Positions 43,910-55,290 of a stretch of 64,000 nt of DNA are shown here, piece after piece. This stretch comes from Okapia johnstoni. Lineage: Eukaryota; Chordata; Mammalia; Artiodactyla; Giraffidae. The notes under the pieces are model-generated. The model was not told the DNA's origin. It worked only from the letters and a program-made list of their open reading frames with translations, and did not search any database. The stretch lies in contig CM044320.1 of assembly GCA_024291935.2 (NCBI GenBank), forward strand, positions 33,386,001 to 33,450,000, given 5' to 3'. The stretch's first letter is position 1. Every line of letters starts with the position of its first letter. A program made the position numbers and the translations under genes.

Positions 43910-45715
43910 ATAGTTTTAAACCCTTTCAAAATTTCTGTCTTTAGAACTATGACAACTGAAATATATTATCACAGTATTATGTATATAGTTTATAAAAAAA
44001 TAAATATGCATATATCAGGAATATCAACTCAACATTTGTTTGGATGGAGTGTCCAATAAAAAATTTGGGATCATAGGCCTATGTGATAATAAAGCAACCC
44101 TTATACTTAATTATTAGGTCATCTCAGTAGCATTGCATGCTACAGAGAAATATTTGTGAAAGAAAACTTCATTGCCTTATTTTAAGAAATTGCCACAGCC
44201 ACCCCAACCTTCAGCAACCACTACCCTGATCAGTCAGCAGCCATCAACATCGATGCAAAAACCTCCACTAGCAAAAATATTATGACTCACTGAAGGCTCA
44301 CATGATGGTTAGCATTTTTTAGCAATAGCATAGTTTTAAATGAAGGTGTGTACATATTTTAGACAAAATGTGACTACAATATAGTGTAAACATAACTTTT
44401 ATATGCAGTGGGAAGCCAAAATATTCATGTGACTTGATTTATTGTGAGATTAGTTTTATTGTGGTGGAACAGAATCCATATCTCTGAGGTACAATATCCC
44501 TGAGGTATGCCTGAATGTTAACAATTTCCCATTTATTAGATATCATCCAACCCCAAATTCTTCAGAGTTCTTGATAATTTTTAAGAGTATAAAATGTTCT
44601 TGAGACTAAAGTTTGAGAACTGCTGCCTCAGAAGAAAAATAAGACTGTACTTTTACATTGCTAAGATTGCTTAAGGGTCCAGGAGAGAGAAGTGAGGTGG
44701 CAGATGTAACCATCAGTGGTTACATTTTTTCTTCTTACTCTTTCCCCTTTGTTTGAAGTCTGGTATAGCTTGGTATTTTGTTTTAATTGTTTTATTATGG
44801 CAAGAAGAATTGGGACACTCTGGAGGTACATCATAAGTCACATAACCCTGATAAGCATGACAATGAAGCATTTTCTTATCAGTTGATTCTATTCTGTTTA
44901 CATTAATCTTGTTTATTTCTCAGACCCAAGATTGGCTAAAGTTGGAAGACTCTCCTTAAAGTACACTCTTCTTCTGCGAGAGCTAAAATGTAAGAAAATC
45001 CTTAGACACCAGGGTCATACTTATGATCTTAAAATTATTTTTCTCAACCTACAGTGAAAAAATTACTTATTAAACACAGGTGCTTTTGGAGGAAAAAGAA
45101 TCCAATAAGCGATTGAATACGCAGTTTAATTTTGGAAGAGTTAAACTCCTTCCTGATGTAGTCTACTCTTTCAGACAGTGGCTTATTCTAAATGCTTCAG
45201 CAAATAACACCAAACAGTACAGTAAATCTCTGTCTCTCCTAAGAGCGCTGCTGAAATAGATTTCTCCCTAACCCCAGTTGGGGCTCTCTTTATTTATTAG
45301 GGGGATTAAACTTAATTCTCTTGATTTGTACTTATTCTTTCTAACAATGGTGGATACATAGGAATTCAGAGAGACTTTTTCAGATTTGAGATGCAAGTTC
45401 AATGTCAGCCTTTTTTTTTTGGTTTTACTAAATCAAAACAAAGGAATAGTTGCCAATAAAGCACGCTATGCAGAATCCAGGACTTATATGGTGACTCCAA
45501 ATCAAAGTTTACTCCCTTGATTTTGCTAGAAATTAGATGCATCTACTGAGAATACCAGAAGCGTCGGCTTCAGGGTCAGTAGATGTAAGCTGAATTTAGG
45601 AAAATAGGATCTTACTCTGCAGTCTCCTGATTACTGTTGCAAGAACTTCTTGAAAGATTATTGATACATCAGTGTTGAACAACTTTTTTCTTTGTAGAAG
45701 CCATAAGACGTAACG
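43910..45715. other. Long intergenic stretch with only weak repeat traces
   Basis: 1.8 kb without a firm feature. AAGTTTGAGAACTGCTGCC near 44609 resembles the end of a MER5 element. The remainder has no gene-like open frame and no named repeat that I recognise. Confidence 0.4.
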
Positions 45716-45717
45716 GT

Positions 45718-45905
45718 TTAGTATATAGGCTCCAGGTTTGAGCCCTGGTCATACCACTTACAAGTCAACGTGACCTTGGTTAACTCACATTTCCACTCAG
45801 ATATTGAATCCATAAAATAAGAAATATAATAACCTACCTTATAGGATTATGTTGTTGATATGAATAATAAATGTCAAGTATTTGGTCTGATATGAAGTAA
45901 CCAAT
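45718..45905 (+). mobile_element. MIR SINE
   Basis: GTTTGAGCCCTGGTCATACC, TGACCTTGGTTAACTCACA and CTACCTTATAGGATTATG in MIR order. Confidence 0.75.
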
Positions 45906-45984
45906 AAACATTATTTATAATTGGTTTCCTTTTATTTCTTGAGCCTCCCACAGCTCTGTGATTCCTGTGAGGTAGAAATCACTA

Positions 45985-46092
45985 TTTCTAAGGAAATACT
46001 GAGGGTCAGCAGTTAACTGTCCATTGACCCAGAGCCCATGGCCCTCTGATTCCAAACTCGGGGCACTTCTTAATACTCCATCCTGAATCTTT
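45985..46092 (-). mobile_element. MIR fragment, antisense
   Basis: AAATACTGAGGGTCAGCAG, GACCCAGAGCCCATGGCCC and CTGATTCCAAACTCGGGGC resemble the reversed MIR second half. Confidence 0.5.
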
Positions 46093-46267
46093 TAAGTATA
46101 GGAACAAGACTCATAAAAGCTTGAACTCTTACATAATCTTATACCTCATTTAATAAATTCAGAGAATTTATAGAATCTAGATAAGCATATAAACTTGAAC
46201 TTTGAACCTTTGTGAACAAACGTACATTAATTATTAAATTTATTTAATTTTCTGATTACTATTGTTT

Positions 46268-46530
46268 TGGGGCTTCCCTGGTATCTCAGAGGTAAAGAAT
46301 CCACCTGCCAATGTAGGAGCTGTGAGTTTGATCCCTGGGTTGGGGAGATCCCCGGAAGAAGGAAATGACAACCCACTCTAGTATTCTTGCGTGGGAAATC
46401 CCATGGACAGAGGAGGCTGGCGGGCTATAGTCCATGGTAGTGGTTTAGTCACTAAGTCATATCTGACTCTTTTGTGACCTCATGGACCATGGCATCCACA
46501 AGTCAGATACAACTTAGCACAAGAACAACA
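46268..46530 (+). mobile_element. Bov-tA SINE with an inverted internal fragment
   Basis: Sense copy from GGGGCTTCCCTGGTATCTC to about 46436 (AGTCCATGG). An antisense piece follows at about 46437-46493 (TTTAGTCACTAAGTCATATC to CATGGACCATGG). The sense end then resumes with AAGTCAGATACAACTTAGC. See findings. Confidence 0.75.
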
Positions 46531-46734
46531 ACAAATATATTGTTTTATTACTTTCATATTGTACTAAGATCCATCTCTATCGGTAGCTGTTTATAGACCC
46601 AAAATTTATATTTAGGATAATTGAGTCACACTGGATGTGGTAGTTTCTCAAAATTCTGGAGAGCAGGGACTGTCTTAGCATGGTAGAGAGTCCAGCAGAG
46701 TGGCCTAAACAGCTGAGTATAATAGGGGAGGTCA

Positions 46735-47030
46735 GCTACTTTTTCATTCATGATGCAAATATTTATAGCACCCCCAATGTGGTGCTATAGTCCCAGGGAC
46801 TGCTCTGGGATACAGGAATGAGTGAGCCAGACCAGGTCTTTACTTTTAAAGAGATCACATACTGGAGTGAGGAGATGAGCAATTAACAAATAAGCAAATA
46901 CATCAGAATGGTCATTTCAGATAGTGTAAGTAGGAGCTTAGAAGACAATAAAACAGGGTGATGGATACAGGCTGATGGGAGAGATGCTGGGATGTGGTGG
47001 GGAAGTCAGGTGCAGTTGTCTGGGAAGACC
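46735..47030 (-). mobile_element. L2 LINE 3' end, antisense
   Basis: Reversed L2: ATGCAAATATTTATAGCACC, GGGACTGCTCTGGGATACAGG, CAATTAACAAATAAGCAAATA, AATAAAACAGGGTGATGG. Confidence 0.7.
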
Positions 47031-47034
47031 TATG

Positions 47035-47700
47035 TGTGGGGGTGGCAATTTGAGCTGAGACTTGGATCATTAAAAAAAACCAACTGAGCAAGGAGCCAGG
47101 GCTCAGGCACTGGGAACAAGCTTGGCATGTTATAAGAACAAAAGGAAGGGCTCATTATGAATAACAAAACTCAAAATCCTTATGAGGTCTTTTTTGTCCA
47201 CATGAGAAAAATACAGGCTTGGGATTACCAGTTGCTTTAGTCACTTTTATTTACCTTCTAGAAAAAAAAAAAAATAGGAGTGGCTGAGGTACACCTTTCC
47301 TTTGAAGTGCTTTAAAGGGCGAAACTGGTTCCAGCTTGTTGACTCTTACTACAGTGCTGAAATGTGTATGGTTTTTCTTCAGATATTTGAGAACCAAAAC
47401 TTTTACACTTAGGAGCATTTGGCTCATCTGTGAAATGTTAGTTTCTCTTAGTAAACTTCACCAAGGACTTGGAATTTGGTATCCCTATTTATAAATCTGA
47501 TATTTAAGCACACATGATGATTCACACTAAAGAAAATAGAAGATCTTACTGTAACTCCACTTTTAATTTCTTCCCATTTTTTCTCACTCATTGTAAATAG
47601 TCAGAGTACCTATTTATAGAAAAATCAACAACTAGAAAACAGAAGAAAGGTAGAGATGATTTGAGCTGTCTGCCTTTCCTAAACCATGTCATGCAGAATG
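47035..47700. other. Intergenic sequence, no feature recognised
   Basis: No gene or firm repeat. An A run lies at 47262-47274. Confidence 0.4.
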
Positions 47701-47706
47701 TTTTCA

Positions 47707-47944
47707 TTGTTCAGTCACTCAGTAGCGTCCAATTCTTTACAACACCATGGACTGCAGCACGCCAGGCTTCCCTGTCCTTCACCATCTCCTGGAGCTTGCT
47801 CAAACTCATGTCCATTGAATTGGTGATACCATCCAACCATCTCATTCTTTGTCATCCCCTTCTCCTCCTACCTTCAATCTTTCCCAGCATCAAAGTCTTT
47901 TCCAATGAGTTGGCTCTTCTCATCAGGTGGCCAAAGTATTGGAA
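47707..47944 (-). mobile_element. BovB 3' fragment, antisense
   Basis: TTGTTCAGTCACTCAGTAGCG through CATCAGGTGGCCAAAGTATTGG, then an abrupt change to unrelated DNA. About 240 bp of the 3' end. Confidence 0.85.
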
Positions 47945-48254
47945 AGTTAGGCAGAATACTGTAGTTCTAAAAGATCTTATGTTTGCTGGGAGGGAAAGAC
48001 TATGTTTGTATCTTTCCATGTCTAGCCAGAACAGTGGAAACATCTCAGATTTCTCTAACCTTTAGCCTTTAATATAGAGATTGTCTGAAAAAGTGTTAGA
48101 AGGGCTGAAGGTGCAAAGAGGTGAAAGGATGCTCTCCAGATATCAGTAAGTCCAGGAAGCTGTCAACCTGTATGGCAGGAGGAGTGAAAGGGAAAAGGAT
48201 GCTTCCTGAATCCCATGAGTGCTGTGCTATTGAGGCTTTGAGAGCATCACTGCC

Positions 48255-48665
48255 ACACTGCTGCTGGAACCACAACAGCTGCTACTTCACATGAAGCCAG
48301 CGGTCCAAATGATGGTTCAGGATTCTGGAAACCAGCATTCTGGCTTTTGCTGATAGACTTGCTGCTGCTGCTGGAGCTGCTATTTGTCCTCTAGCGCTGT
48401 TGCTATGACCATGCCACCGTTACAGCAACCTGTGTGGCCTGTGATGACCTGCCATGGCCAGCTGGGTGGCTGCCCCAGCCAGAGCAGAAGGAGGAAAATC
48501 AGGGCTCGTTTGCTCCTCCTGCTTTCTAACCTCTTGCCAGGACTTTCTGTGCCAGAACCTAATCAGACCCAGCAGATGGGAGAGTCTGGGAGATGTGGTT
48601 TTCAGGCTTCCAGCCCGGGAGAGGCAGGAAGGAGAATAGTATGAAGTTGAAGGCCAACAGTCAAG
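48255..48665. other. GC-richer block, probably an old unnamed repeat
   Basis: Higher GC than its surroundings, with CTGCTGCTGCTGGAGCTGC, CTCCTGCTTTCTAACCTCTTG and CAGCCCGGGAGAGGCAGGAAG. Open frames run on both strands (48384-48644 plus, 48420-48680 minus) but neither shows a known domain. The second half resembles an ancient mammalian repeat that I cannot name. Confidence 0.35.
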
Positions 48666-48669
48666 TAAC

Positions 48670-49290
48670 TCGAACAACACTCTAGTAAGAATGATAAAAA
48701 TTGAGTTAAAATTAAATTCATTTAATTTTAATTAATTTTAAATTAAAATCCATTAAATTAACCTTTAAAAATTTTTACTTTATGATTTCTCCAAACCTTT
48801 GATATGCTATTGTGTTTGAAATTTTTCAAAAGGGAGCTTGTAGTGCTTCTACACTTTGAGTTTGTAGTGCTTCTCAATTTTATATGGTAATTTTCTCCCC
48901 ACCAAACACAGTTTTAACATTTCATAAGACCTCAGACTAGGATAAAAACAGGGCCAAACAAAAATGCTATTGTCGTTAGATTATAATGAGGACATAGGAT
49001 AATAAATTATATAAGAGATGTTTTCCTCATGAATTATGAAAACTACAGAGGACAGATTAGAGTGGTAATGTAGGAATTCAAATATACCAACACCCTGAAC
49101 ACTAATTATGTTAAAGGAATGACACTGACAAATCCTTGCATTTCTTGGATATTTTTGTAATGGTCGCTTATTGTTTTGGTAGCCCAATACATGAACATCT
49201 TCTTTGAGAGAATCACAAGGGGAGAAATAAAAAATGAAAAGCTCTGATTGATATGGAAACTGAAAGGAAGGACAGTCTTTCTGGTTAGTT
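48670..49290. other. Intergenic sequence, AT-rich
   Basis: Contains a TTAATTTTAATTAATTTTAA-type tract at about 48704-48770 and two tandem AGCTTGTAGTGCTTCT-like strings near 48834-48875. Nothing else. Confidence 0.45.
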
Positions 49291-49292
49291 AA

Positions 49293-49615
49293 TAGTTGTT
49301 GTTAAGTTGCTCAGTCATGTCTGACTCTTTGCAAACCCATGGACTGTAGCACACCAGGCTTCCCTGTCCTTCACTATCTCCTGGAGCTTGCTTAGAGTCA
49401 TGCCCATTCTGTCGATGATCCCATCCAGCCATCTCATCCTCTATGGGCCCCCTTTTCCTCCTGCCCTCAATGGTTCCCAGCATCAGGGGTTTTTTCCAGT
49501 GAGTCGGCTCTTTGCACCAGGTGGCCAGAGTATTGGAGCTTTAGCTTCAGCATCAGTTCTTCCAGTGTATATTCAGGACTGATTTCATTTAGAATTGACT
49601 GGTTTGATCTCCTGG
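49293..49615 (-). mobile_element. BovB 3' fragment, antisense
   Basis: GTTGTTGTTAAGTTGCTCAG to GACTGGTTTGATCTCCTGG, about 320 bp of BovB 3' end. Confidence 0.86.
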
Positions 49616-49647
49616 ATGTCCACATTAATAGCTAATTCTGATAATTC

Positions 49648-49712
49648 AGGACAGAGAAGCCTGGTGGGCTACAGTCCATGGGGTTGTAAATAGTCAGACA
49701 TGACTGAACAAA
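49648..49712 (+). mobile_element. BovB or Bov-tA 3' scrap, sense
   Basis: 65 bp: GGACAGAGAAGCCTGGTGGG, TACAGTCCATGGGGTTG, and CAGACATGACTGAAC. It lies 33 bp from, and inverted to, the BovB fragment at 49293-49615. Confidence 0.75.
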
Positions 49713-50099
49713 TTTTACTGTATCTACAGAGACACAGTGAGTTCAGAGGCATTAACCTAAGTGTCCAGAGGGAGCAGATGCCAGCAGCACAGCTGTGACT
49801 CTCCAGCATGGCCAGTGCCAATAGGGCACCCTACACAGATGGCTCTATTTGGCAGGGTCTTAGCTGCACTTTGTCTATGTATGTTCCTGCCTGAGTCTGG
49901 TTATTTGGTCTTCTTGCCTATAGTGTAACTTTCAACCCCTCCAAAAATTATTTTTCTCCTTAAGCAAATTAGATTTATTTTCTTTGTTTGCAAGAACTCT
50001 AACTGAAACATTCTTAGAAAGTAGAGAAAATCAAAGGGAAACTCAACATTCTAATTTTTTTCCTACCAATAAGAAAGAAAAGACTGATTATATCAGGGA

Positions 50100-50292
50100 A
50101 ATTACTCTGAAATAAAATCTGCCTCCCAATGCAGGAGATGCAGGTTTGATCAGGAAGATCCCCTGAAGAAGGAAATGGCAGCCCACTCCAGTATTCTTGC
50201 CTGGGAAATCCCATGGACAGGGGAGCCTGGCAGGCTATAGTCCATGGGGTTGAAAAAGAGTCAGACATGACTTAGTGACTAAGCAACAACAA
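50100..50292 (+). mobile_element. Bov-tA SINE, head-truncated
   Basis: Starts at about AATCTGCCTCCCAATGCAGG, continues with AAGATCCCCTGAAGAAGG, and ends GACATGACTTAGTGACTAAG. Confidence 0.85.
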
Positions 50293-50594
50293 TTACATTC
50301 TAACGGAATGGATAGGTTTAGCAAAGCAGATTTACAAAAATTCAAAGAAATAGCATATGTAATAGGGAAAAAAGGAGAACATTCTAAAATGTTATCTGAT
50401 TGCATAAATGTGAAAAATTCCAAAGGAAAAAAAGTAGGAGAAACATAAGGAGACAGTAGGATGGCTGCAAAGATTAAAGTCCAGAATAATGTAAGTTTGT
50501 AAAAATTCTTAATAAAAATGGAAGGATTTTTACGGTATTATCTGAACAAGAACAGAGAAGGGTAAGCAAGCATCTTGGGAAGGATGCTAGAAGG

Positions 50595-50802
50595 TTAACA
50601 TTAGCCACTCAATTGTGTCCAGCTCTTTGCTATCCCATAGACTGTAGCTTTCCAGGCTCCTCTGTCCATGGGATTTTTCAGGCAGGAATACTGGAGTGGG
50701 TTGCCATTCCCTTCTCCAGGGGATCTTTCTGACCCAGGGCTCGAACCTGGATCTCCTGCATTACAGGCAGATTCTTTTCCATCTGAGCCACCAGGGAAAG
50801 TT
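50595..50802 (-). mobile_element. Bov-tA SINE, antisense
   Basis: CACTCAATTGTGTCCAGCTC to CATCTGAGCCACCAGGGAAAG, nearly full length. Confidence 0.87.
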
Positions 50803-50804
50803 AG

Positions 50805-51538
50805 ATCAAAGTTATATGAACACAGGTTAGATGAAGGTTAGATGAACACAGAATGCATGGACAAGATGATCTCCATGATCCTGACCATTCATAGTACTTT
50901 ATGATAATCAGCTTACTCATTTTCTATGTTTTCTCCAGGTTCTCTAGCAAGAAGGATTGCCTTCAGTTTGCAAACATCAGAATTATCTGCCTAAATATAG
51001 ACAGTCTCGTTAAGACCGGTGCGGTAATGAGAGAACCCAGCCACATAGTAAAATGAAATCATAAATTTAAAAAGACTTTTATATGCTCATTGTAAGACTG
51101 TGATCAAGAATTGCCAACAGCTCTGTCATGTGAAAAAAAATCCTCCCTGAAGTAGGTTAGCACGAAGTGAAGAAGCAAAAAAAAAAAAATTGGAGATGGG
51201 GACAAAGTGAGTCCTGGGAACTCAAGTTCATTAGATTATGACTGCATCCCAGCCTCTTCCAATCACATGAGCAGATAATTCCACTTTTTTTTGCTTGTTT
51301 CAATTTTTTTCTTTTTAGTAACAAAGCCAGAATGATTATATATTCATAGGTGAGTATTCCGATGCTCAATCACTCATGTTATAAGCAGTAAGCAAGAGAT
51401 GCAGGCTTCTGAGATCTTCGAGATCACAAACCCATTACTCTTTCCATTTTGCCTCTATTGATCAGTAGTTCTCAATCTATTCTTTGCTGAAAGGTACCAG
51501 GGTCCTGTAGGAGAATCTCTCTTGGAGAGTTTATTGTG
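50805..51538. other. Intergenic sequence, no feature recognised
   Basis: No coding or repeat feature. An imperfect duplication, AGGTTAGATGAACACAG, occurs near 50812 and 50835. Confidence 0.4.
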
Positions 51539-51539
51539 T

Positions 51540-51605
51540 ATGCTTAGTCATTCGGTCATGTCCGACTTATTGCAGGCGGATTCTTTACTTTCTGAGCCAC
51601 CAGGA
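51540..51605 (-). mobile_element. Bov-tA SINE with large internal deletion, antisense
   Basis: Both ends are present (CTTAGTCATTCGGTCATGTCC and CTTTCTGAGCCACCAGG), joined at about 51570 with some 140 bp missing from the middle. Confidence 0.78.
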
Positions 51606-51609
51606 GAAT

Positions 51610-52030
51610 TTATTACCACACCTAATTATTTGTTCCTCTCCCTGTGAGAAGAGCCTACCGCCTTGTAGTGCTTCCCCATGGGAGACTATATTGATACATT
51701 TTCCACCTATATTTCCACCATGGCATATTCTTAGATTCAAGTCAATATTCAGATGCACAAAACTACCATCGATTACTTTGGCATCAGATTCAGCAGAAGC
51801 ACATAGGACAGGAATCACAATTTGCCAGCAGGGAAGCATTAAGTGTTCCTCTTCTATGGGACACCAAATCACACAGCTTCCTGGGGACAGCTCAAGTGCA
51901 AGATGCGACATACCTGGGACTGGTGCAGGACCCACTCACGCCCCAAAGGAGCCAATATCTCCTTTAAAACTTCAGAAGCATAGCTTCTAGCATCCCCACA
52001 AGGACATGCTCATTGAAAACTGTCACCACA
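51610..52030. other. Unassigned block with open frames on both strands
   Basis: A 116-codon frame on the minus strand (51935-51585) overlaps a 99-codon frame on the plus strand (51691-51990). I recognise no domain in either. The minus frame runs into the deleted SINE at its end, which argues against a gene. It may be an old pseudogene or LTR. Confidence 0.3.
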
Positions 52031-52102
52031 CTCAGGGGAGCTAAATCTACACAGCCTCCATCAGGGATCTATTGTGCATTTATAGTTCCTCCCAGTTGTT
52101 GG

Positions 52103-52296
52103 TTGGTTGGTTTGGTCGCTAAGTCGTGTCTGACTCTTGCAACTCCATGGACTGGGATCCATGGAATTTCCCAGGTAAGCATACTGGAGTGGGTTGCCAT
52201 TTCCTTCTCCAGGGAATCTTCCTGACCCAGGAATTGAACTTGGATCTTTTGCATTGCAGGAGGATTCTTTACCAACTGAGCCACCAGGGAAGTCCA
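52103..52296 (-). mobile_element. Bov-tA SINE, antisense
   Basis: GTTGGTTTGGTCGCTAAGTC to ACTGAGCCACCAGGGAAGTCC, preceded by a GGTTGGTTGGTT tract. Confidence 0.88.
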
Positions 52297-52439
52297 GTTA
52301 CTCTCAGGACAGATGCAATTTCTAATCTGAGATCATATTTACTATGAGCACTGTTGTTGAAGAACACTGTTAACACATTACTCTCATCTGGGTCTAGGGG
52401 AACAGAGTTAGTGCGTTAACTGAAGGTCAGATTCTTACA

Positions 52440-52966
52440 CAGCAGGGAAAAGATTCTGTTAATCATTTATGCACCTGCCCTATTGATAATGGCTTTGACT
52501 ACCTGACTAGCTTTGACTAATAGACAGAGCAGCCATTGCCTGGTTCCATTCCTACTCTCTTCCCTCTGCCAAGAGACAAGGAGAGGGGCATCATCTTTGG
52601 CTCAAGCCCCGAAATGAAGGAGATAGTTGGAGCAGAACCATGGGACAGAGCTGCAGCAGATCCTTGGCCACTAGGAAACCTTCAAGACAGGTAAATGTTC
52701 TAAGCCAGGGGTCCCCAACGTCTGGGATCTAATGCCTGATGATCTGAGGTGGAGCTGATGTAATAATAACAGAAATAAAGTGCACAATAAATGTAATACA
52801 CTTGAATCATCCAGAAACCATCCCTCCCCGACCTCCTCCCAGGTTGGTGGAAAATTATCTTCCACGAAACCGTTCCTGGTGCCAAAAAGGTTGGGGACTG
52901 CTGTTCTAAGCCATTGCTAATTGGAGAGTTGTTTGTTATTGTAGCATAACTTGTTTGTGATTAATA
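52440..52966 (+). mobile_element. Probable MaLR/MLT1-type LTR hosting a hAT element
   Basis: The right part reads AGAGTTGTTTGTTATTGTAGCATAAC and ends TGATTAATAC, the usual 3' end of MaLR-type long terminal repeats. The left border is vague. A DNA transposon is inserted at 52706-52903. It is an ancient retroelement relic with no coding region. Confidence 0.5.
52698..52911 (+). mobile_element. hAT element with exact 8-bp target duplication
   Basis: 198-bp element (52706-52903) with terminal motifs CAGGGGTCCCCAACG and GGTTGGGGACTGCTG (imperfect inverted repeats), flanked by TTCTAAGC at 52698-52705 and 52904-52911. An 8-bp duplication is the hallmark of hAT transposition. Internal strings GGATCTAATGCCTGATGATC and AATAAAGTGCACAATAAATG belong to a widespread mammalian non-autonomous element. 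No transposase gene. Confidence 0.88.
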
Positions 52967-52969
52967 CAA

Positions 52970-53655
52970 CCTCTTTGGAAAGATGTAAGCTGGGTTTATC
53001 ACTCCCCAACCAGGATTCTCTAAGGAGAGTCTGCCAACTAAGCCAGCTAGTTTTTTGATTCTGGCAGTAATCCCCAGCTCACCAGCCCTGGCTTCCTCTA
53101 AAGCAGAGCCTAGCAGCTGGCATGCAATCCTCTGTGTCCGTGCACGTGGACTCCTGGCAAGCGGGCCAGTGAGGGCAGAAGTCCAACCTCTGTTGTTCTT
53201 GCCAAGCCCTTGTGCGGAGCTCTGGCAGCCTGGGGAAGAGTCCTTTGTTTCTAATTTGCACACAGGTGCCATGTAGACTAGTCCACACGCTGCTGACTGA
53301 AACCTCAGCAATCAAATCTTCCTTCCATCCTCTAATTGGTTGTAAAAAGCATATATTTTTATTGTAACATTCCAGGCAAACTTACATGACATAAGCATGC
53401 AGTTTTTTGCAATCATATAGGTATATAACCCTCCCTCGTGTAATATGAAAAGATTTGTGAAGATTTGTTTGAATTCAGGTCCCCATTCTAACACTTTTTC
53501 TCAGGGTGGGTGTAGATTCAGTTCCTTCCCTTCTTTTAAACTGGACCTCCAGCTGTGCATCCACGGTGCACTTTCTTGTTGTTCTCCAGTTGTCTTTACA
53601 CTGAAATTGTGTAGTGAGCTACTTTGTTCTTGTCCTCTCTCTATATATCTGTCTT
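52970..53655. other. Intergenic block, GC-richer in 53060-53260
   Basis: Open frames on both strands at 52961-53315, with no recognised domain. The segment may continue the retroelement to its left or be unique. Nothing firm. Confidence 0.35.
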
Positions 53656-53657
53656 TT

Positions 53658-53782
53658 TTAATTTATTTTTTAACTGTGCTGTGTGGCATGTGGGATATTA
53701 GTTCTCCAGTCAGGGGCTGAATCTGGCACCCCTTGCTTTAGAAGTATGGCATCTTAACCACTGGATCGCCAGGGAAGTTTCT
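53658..53782 (-). mobile_element. Short CHR-type SINE, antisense
   Basis: TTAATTTATTTTTTAACTGTG at the left and CCACTGGATCGCCAGGGAAG at the right, followed by a T run. Confidence 0.8.
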
Positions 53783-53784
53783 TG

Positions 53785-54480
53785 TGTTTTTTTTTTTTTA
53801 GCCAGCCTTATCTTATTCTACAAATGGTTTGACATTTTTAACGAACGATTTAAATGAAGGCTTAGAAGAAATTATTTTTAAGTATGTTGAGGACACAAAA
53901 GTAGGAGGTTTAGCTCAAATGACAGATTATAAAATCAGGATTCCTAGTGATTTCTATAGATGGAAATGCTGAGTTGATAGCAGACAGATACAATCTATGA
54001 GATAAAGGAAAAATCCAGTAGAATTTAAAAGAAGGATAAGAGATAATTAGAGTAAAATAATGGAACCTGGTGGCAATATTGCTTATGTGGAAACATAAAG
54101 GAATAGTGCCATTTTTGTGAGAAGCAGACAACAGTGACCCAGTAAATGTTTATATAATTTACTATTTGACAAAAGATCATGGAAATGTATCATTGATTAT
54201 AGCTGAGGGGAAACATTTGTTTGTTTGTTTGTTTCTTACTTAATTACCTCATGAAAATTCTGAAGAGATATAATGAATTATATGTATGTAGGTATACAAC
54301 AAAACATTAATGGTGATTATCTCTGACTCAGGGCTGGTAAATTTTCAGTTTACTTTACTACTAAAATAGTAGTATTTTCCCTACTATACATGTATTTATT
54401 TTGAAATAAGAATAAACTTAAAAAAAAAACAGACAAGAACAGCCCAACGAAAAGTGACCAAATATATTTGGAGTTTTAGG
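53785..54480. other. Intergenic sequence, no firm feature
   Basis: AT-rich DNA with a TTTGTTTGTTTGTTTG tract near 54218. Parts of 53820-54130 resemble diverged LINE or LTR text but could not be placed. Confidence 0.4.
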
Positions 54481-54496
54481 AAAATTTTGATATAAG

Positions 54497-54626
54497 AAAT
54501 ATATATATATATATTTTTTGTGGCCACATGGCATGCAGGATCTTAGTTCCCTGATCAGAGATCGAACCTGTGCCCCCTGGAATGGAAGCTTGGGGTTTTA
54601 ACCACTGGACAGTCAGGGAAGTCCCA
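54497..54626 (-). mobile_element. Short CHR-type SINE, antisense, after an (AT)n tract
   Basis: ATATATATATATATA tract, then GTGGCCACATGGCATGCAGG and ending CCACTGGACAGTCAGGGAAG. Confidence 0.8.
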
Positions 54627-54629
54627 ATG

Positions 54630-55288
54630 ATGTCTTCTTTACAACAATTCAAAATAAATAATAAAGCAACAATTGGAAATAAAAGTTATCTAATGTGGCT
54701 CCATTCAATAAAACCTAAGTGAAGAGTAATTTTATCTAGAGTTACAGATTTCCAAAAGGAGCAAAAAGGAATATATTTTGAGTATATAAAAGCAATATCT
54801 GTGGAATAGTTTTGCAAATAAGAACCCATGTCTTTCTTTATACTGTAAGATCTGGAATAGAAATACTCATTGAACCTTTCAGTAGTTAGAGAAATTAGAT
54901 TATAAGAGAAGAGTGTTTGACTTAATTTTTCTTAAAACCTCTTTGTAGTTTTCTGGGTGTTTTCTGCTGATTCTTGGTTAGTAGATTTTCTAAGTAAGAT
55001 TTTTGATATCTTTTAAACTTTTTTATTCAGTACTTCTAAATAAGAAAAAAAAAATTCCTTCCCCACTGTCTTATAGTTCTGGGGAAAAAAATACTATAAG
55101 ATTTCTACTGTGGGTGAGGAAAGTTTTTATTCACTTTGAAAAACTGGGTCATCTTCTTTTCAGAACTTTTTCTTTTCTAAATCAGAAAACAAATTCAAGG
55201 GAAACAAAGGTAGCAAGTTTTCAACAATCCAGTGGGGAATTCCTTTTAGAGACAAAAATGAGTAAACTAGCTAGAGAGGAGGGTTGCA
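54630..55288. other. Intergenic sequence, no feature recognised
   Basis: AT-rich, with no repeat or coding signal. The open frame at 55003-55344 runs into the BovB to its right and is incidental. Confidence 0.4.
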
Positions 55289-55290
55289 TG

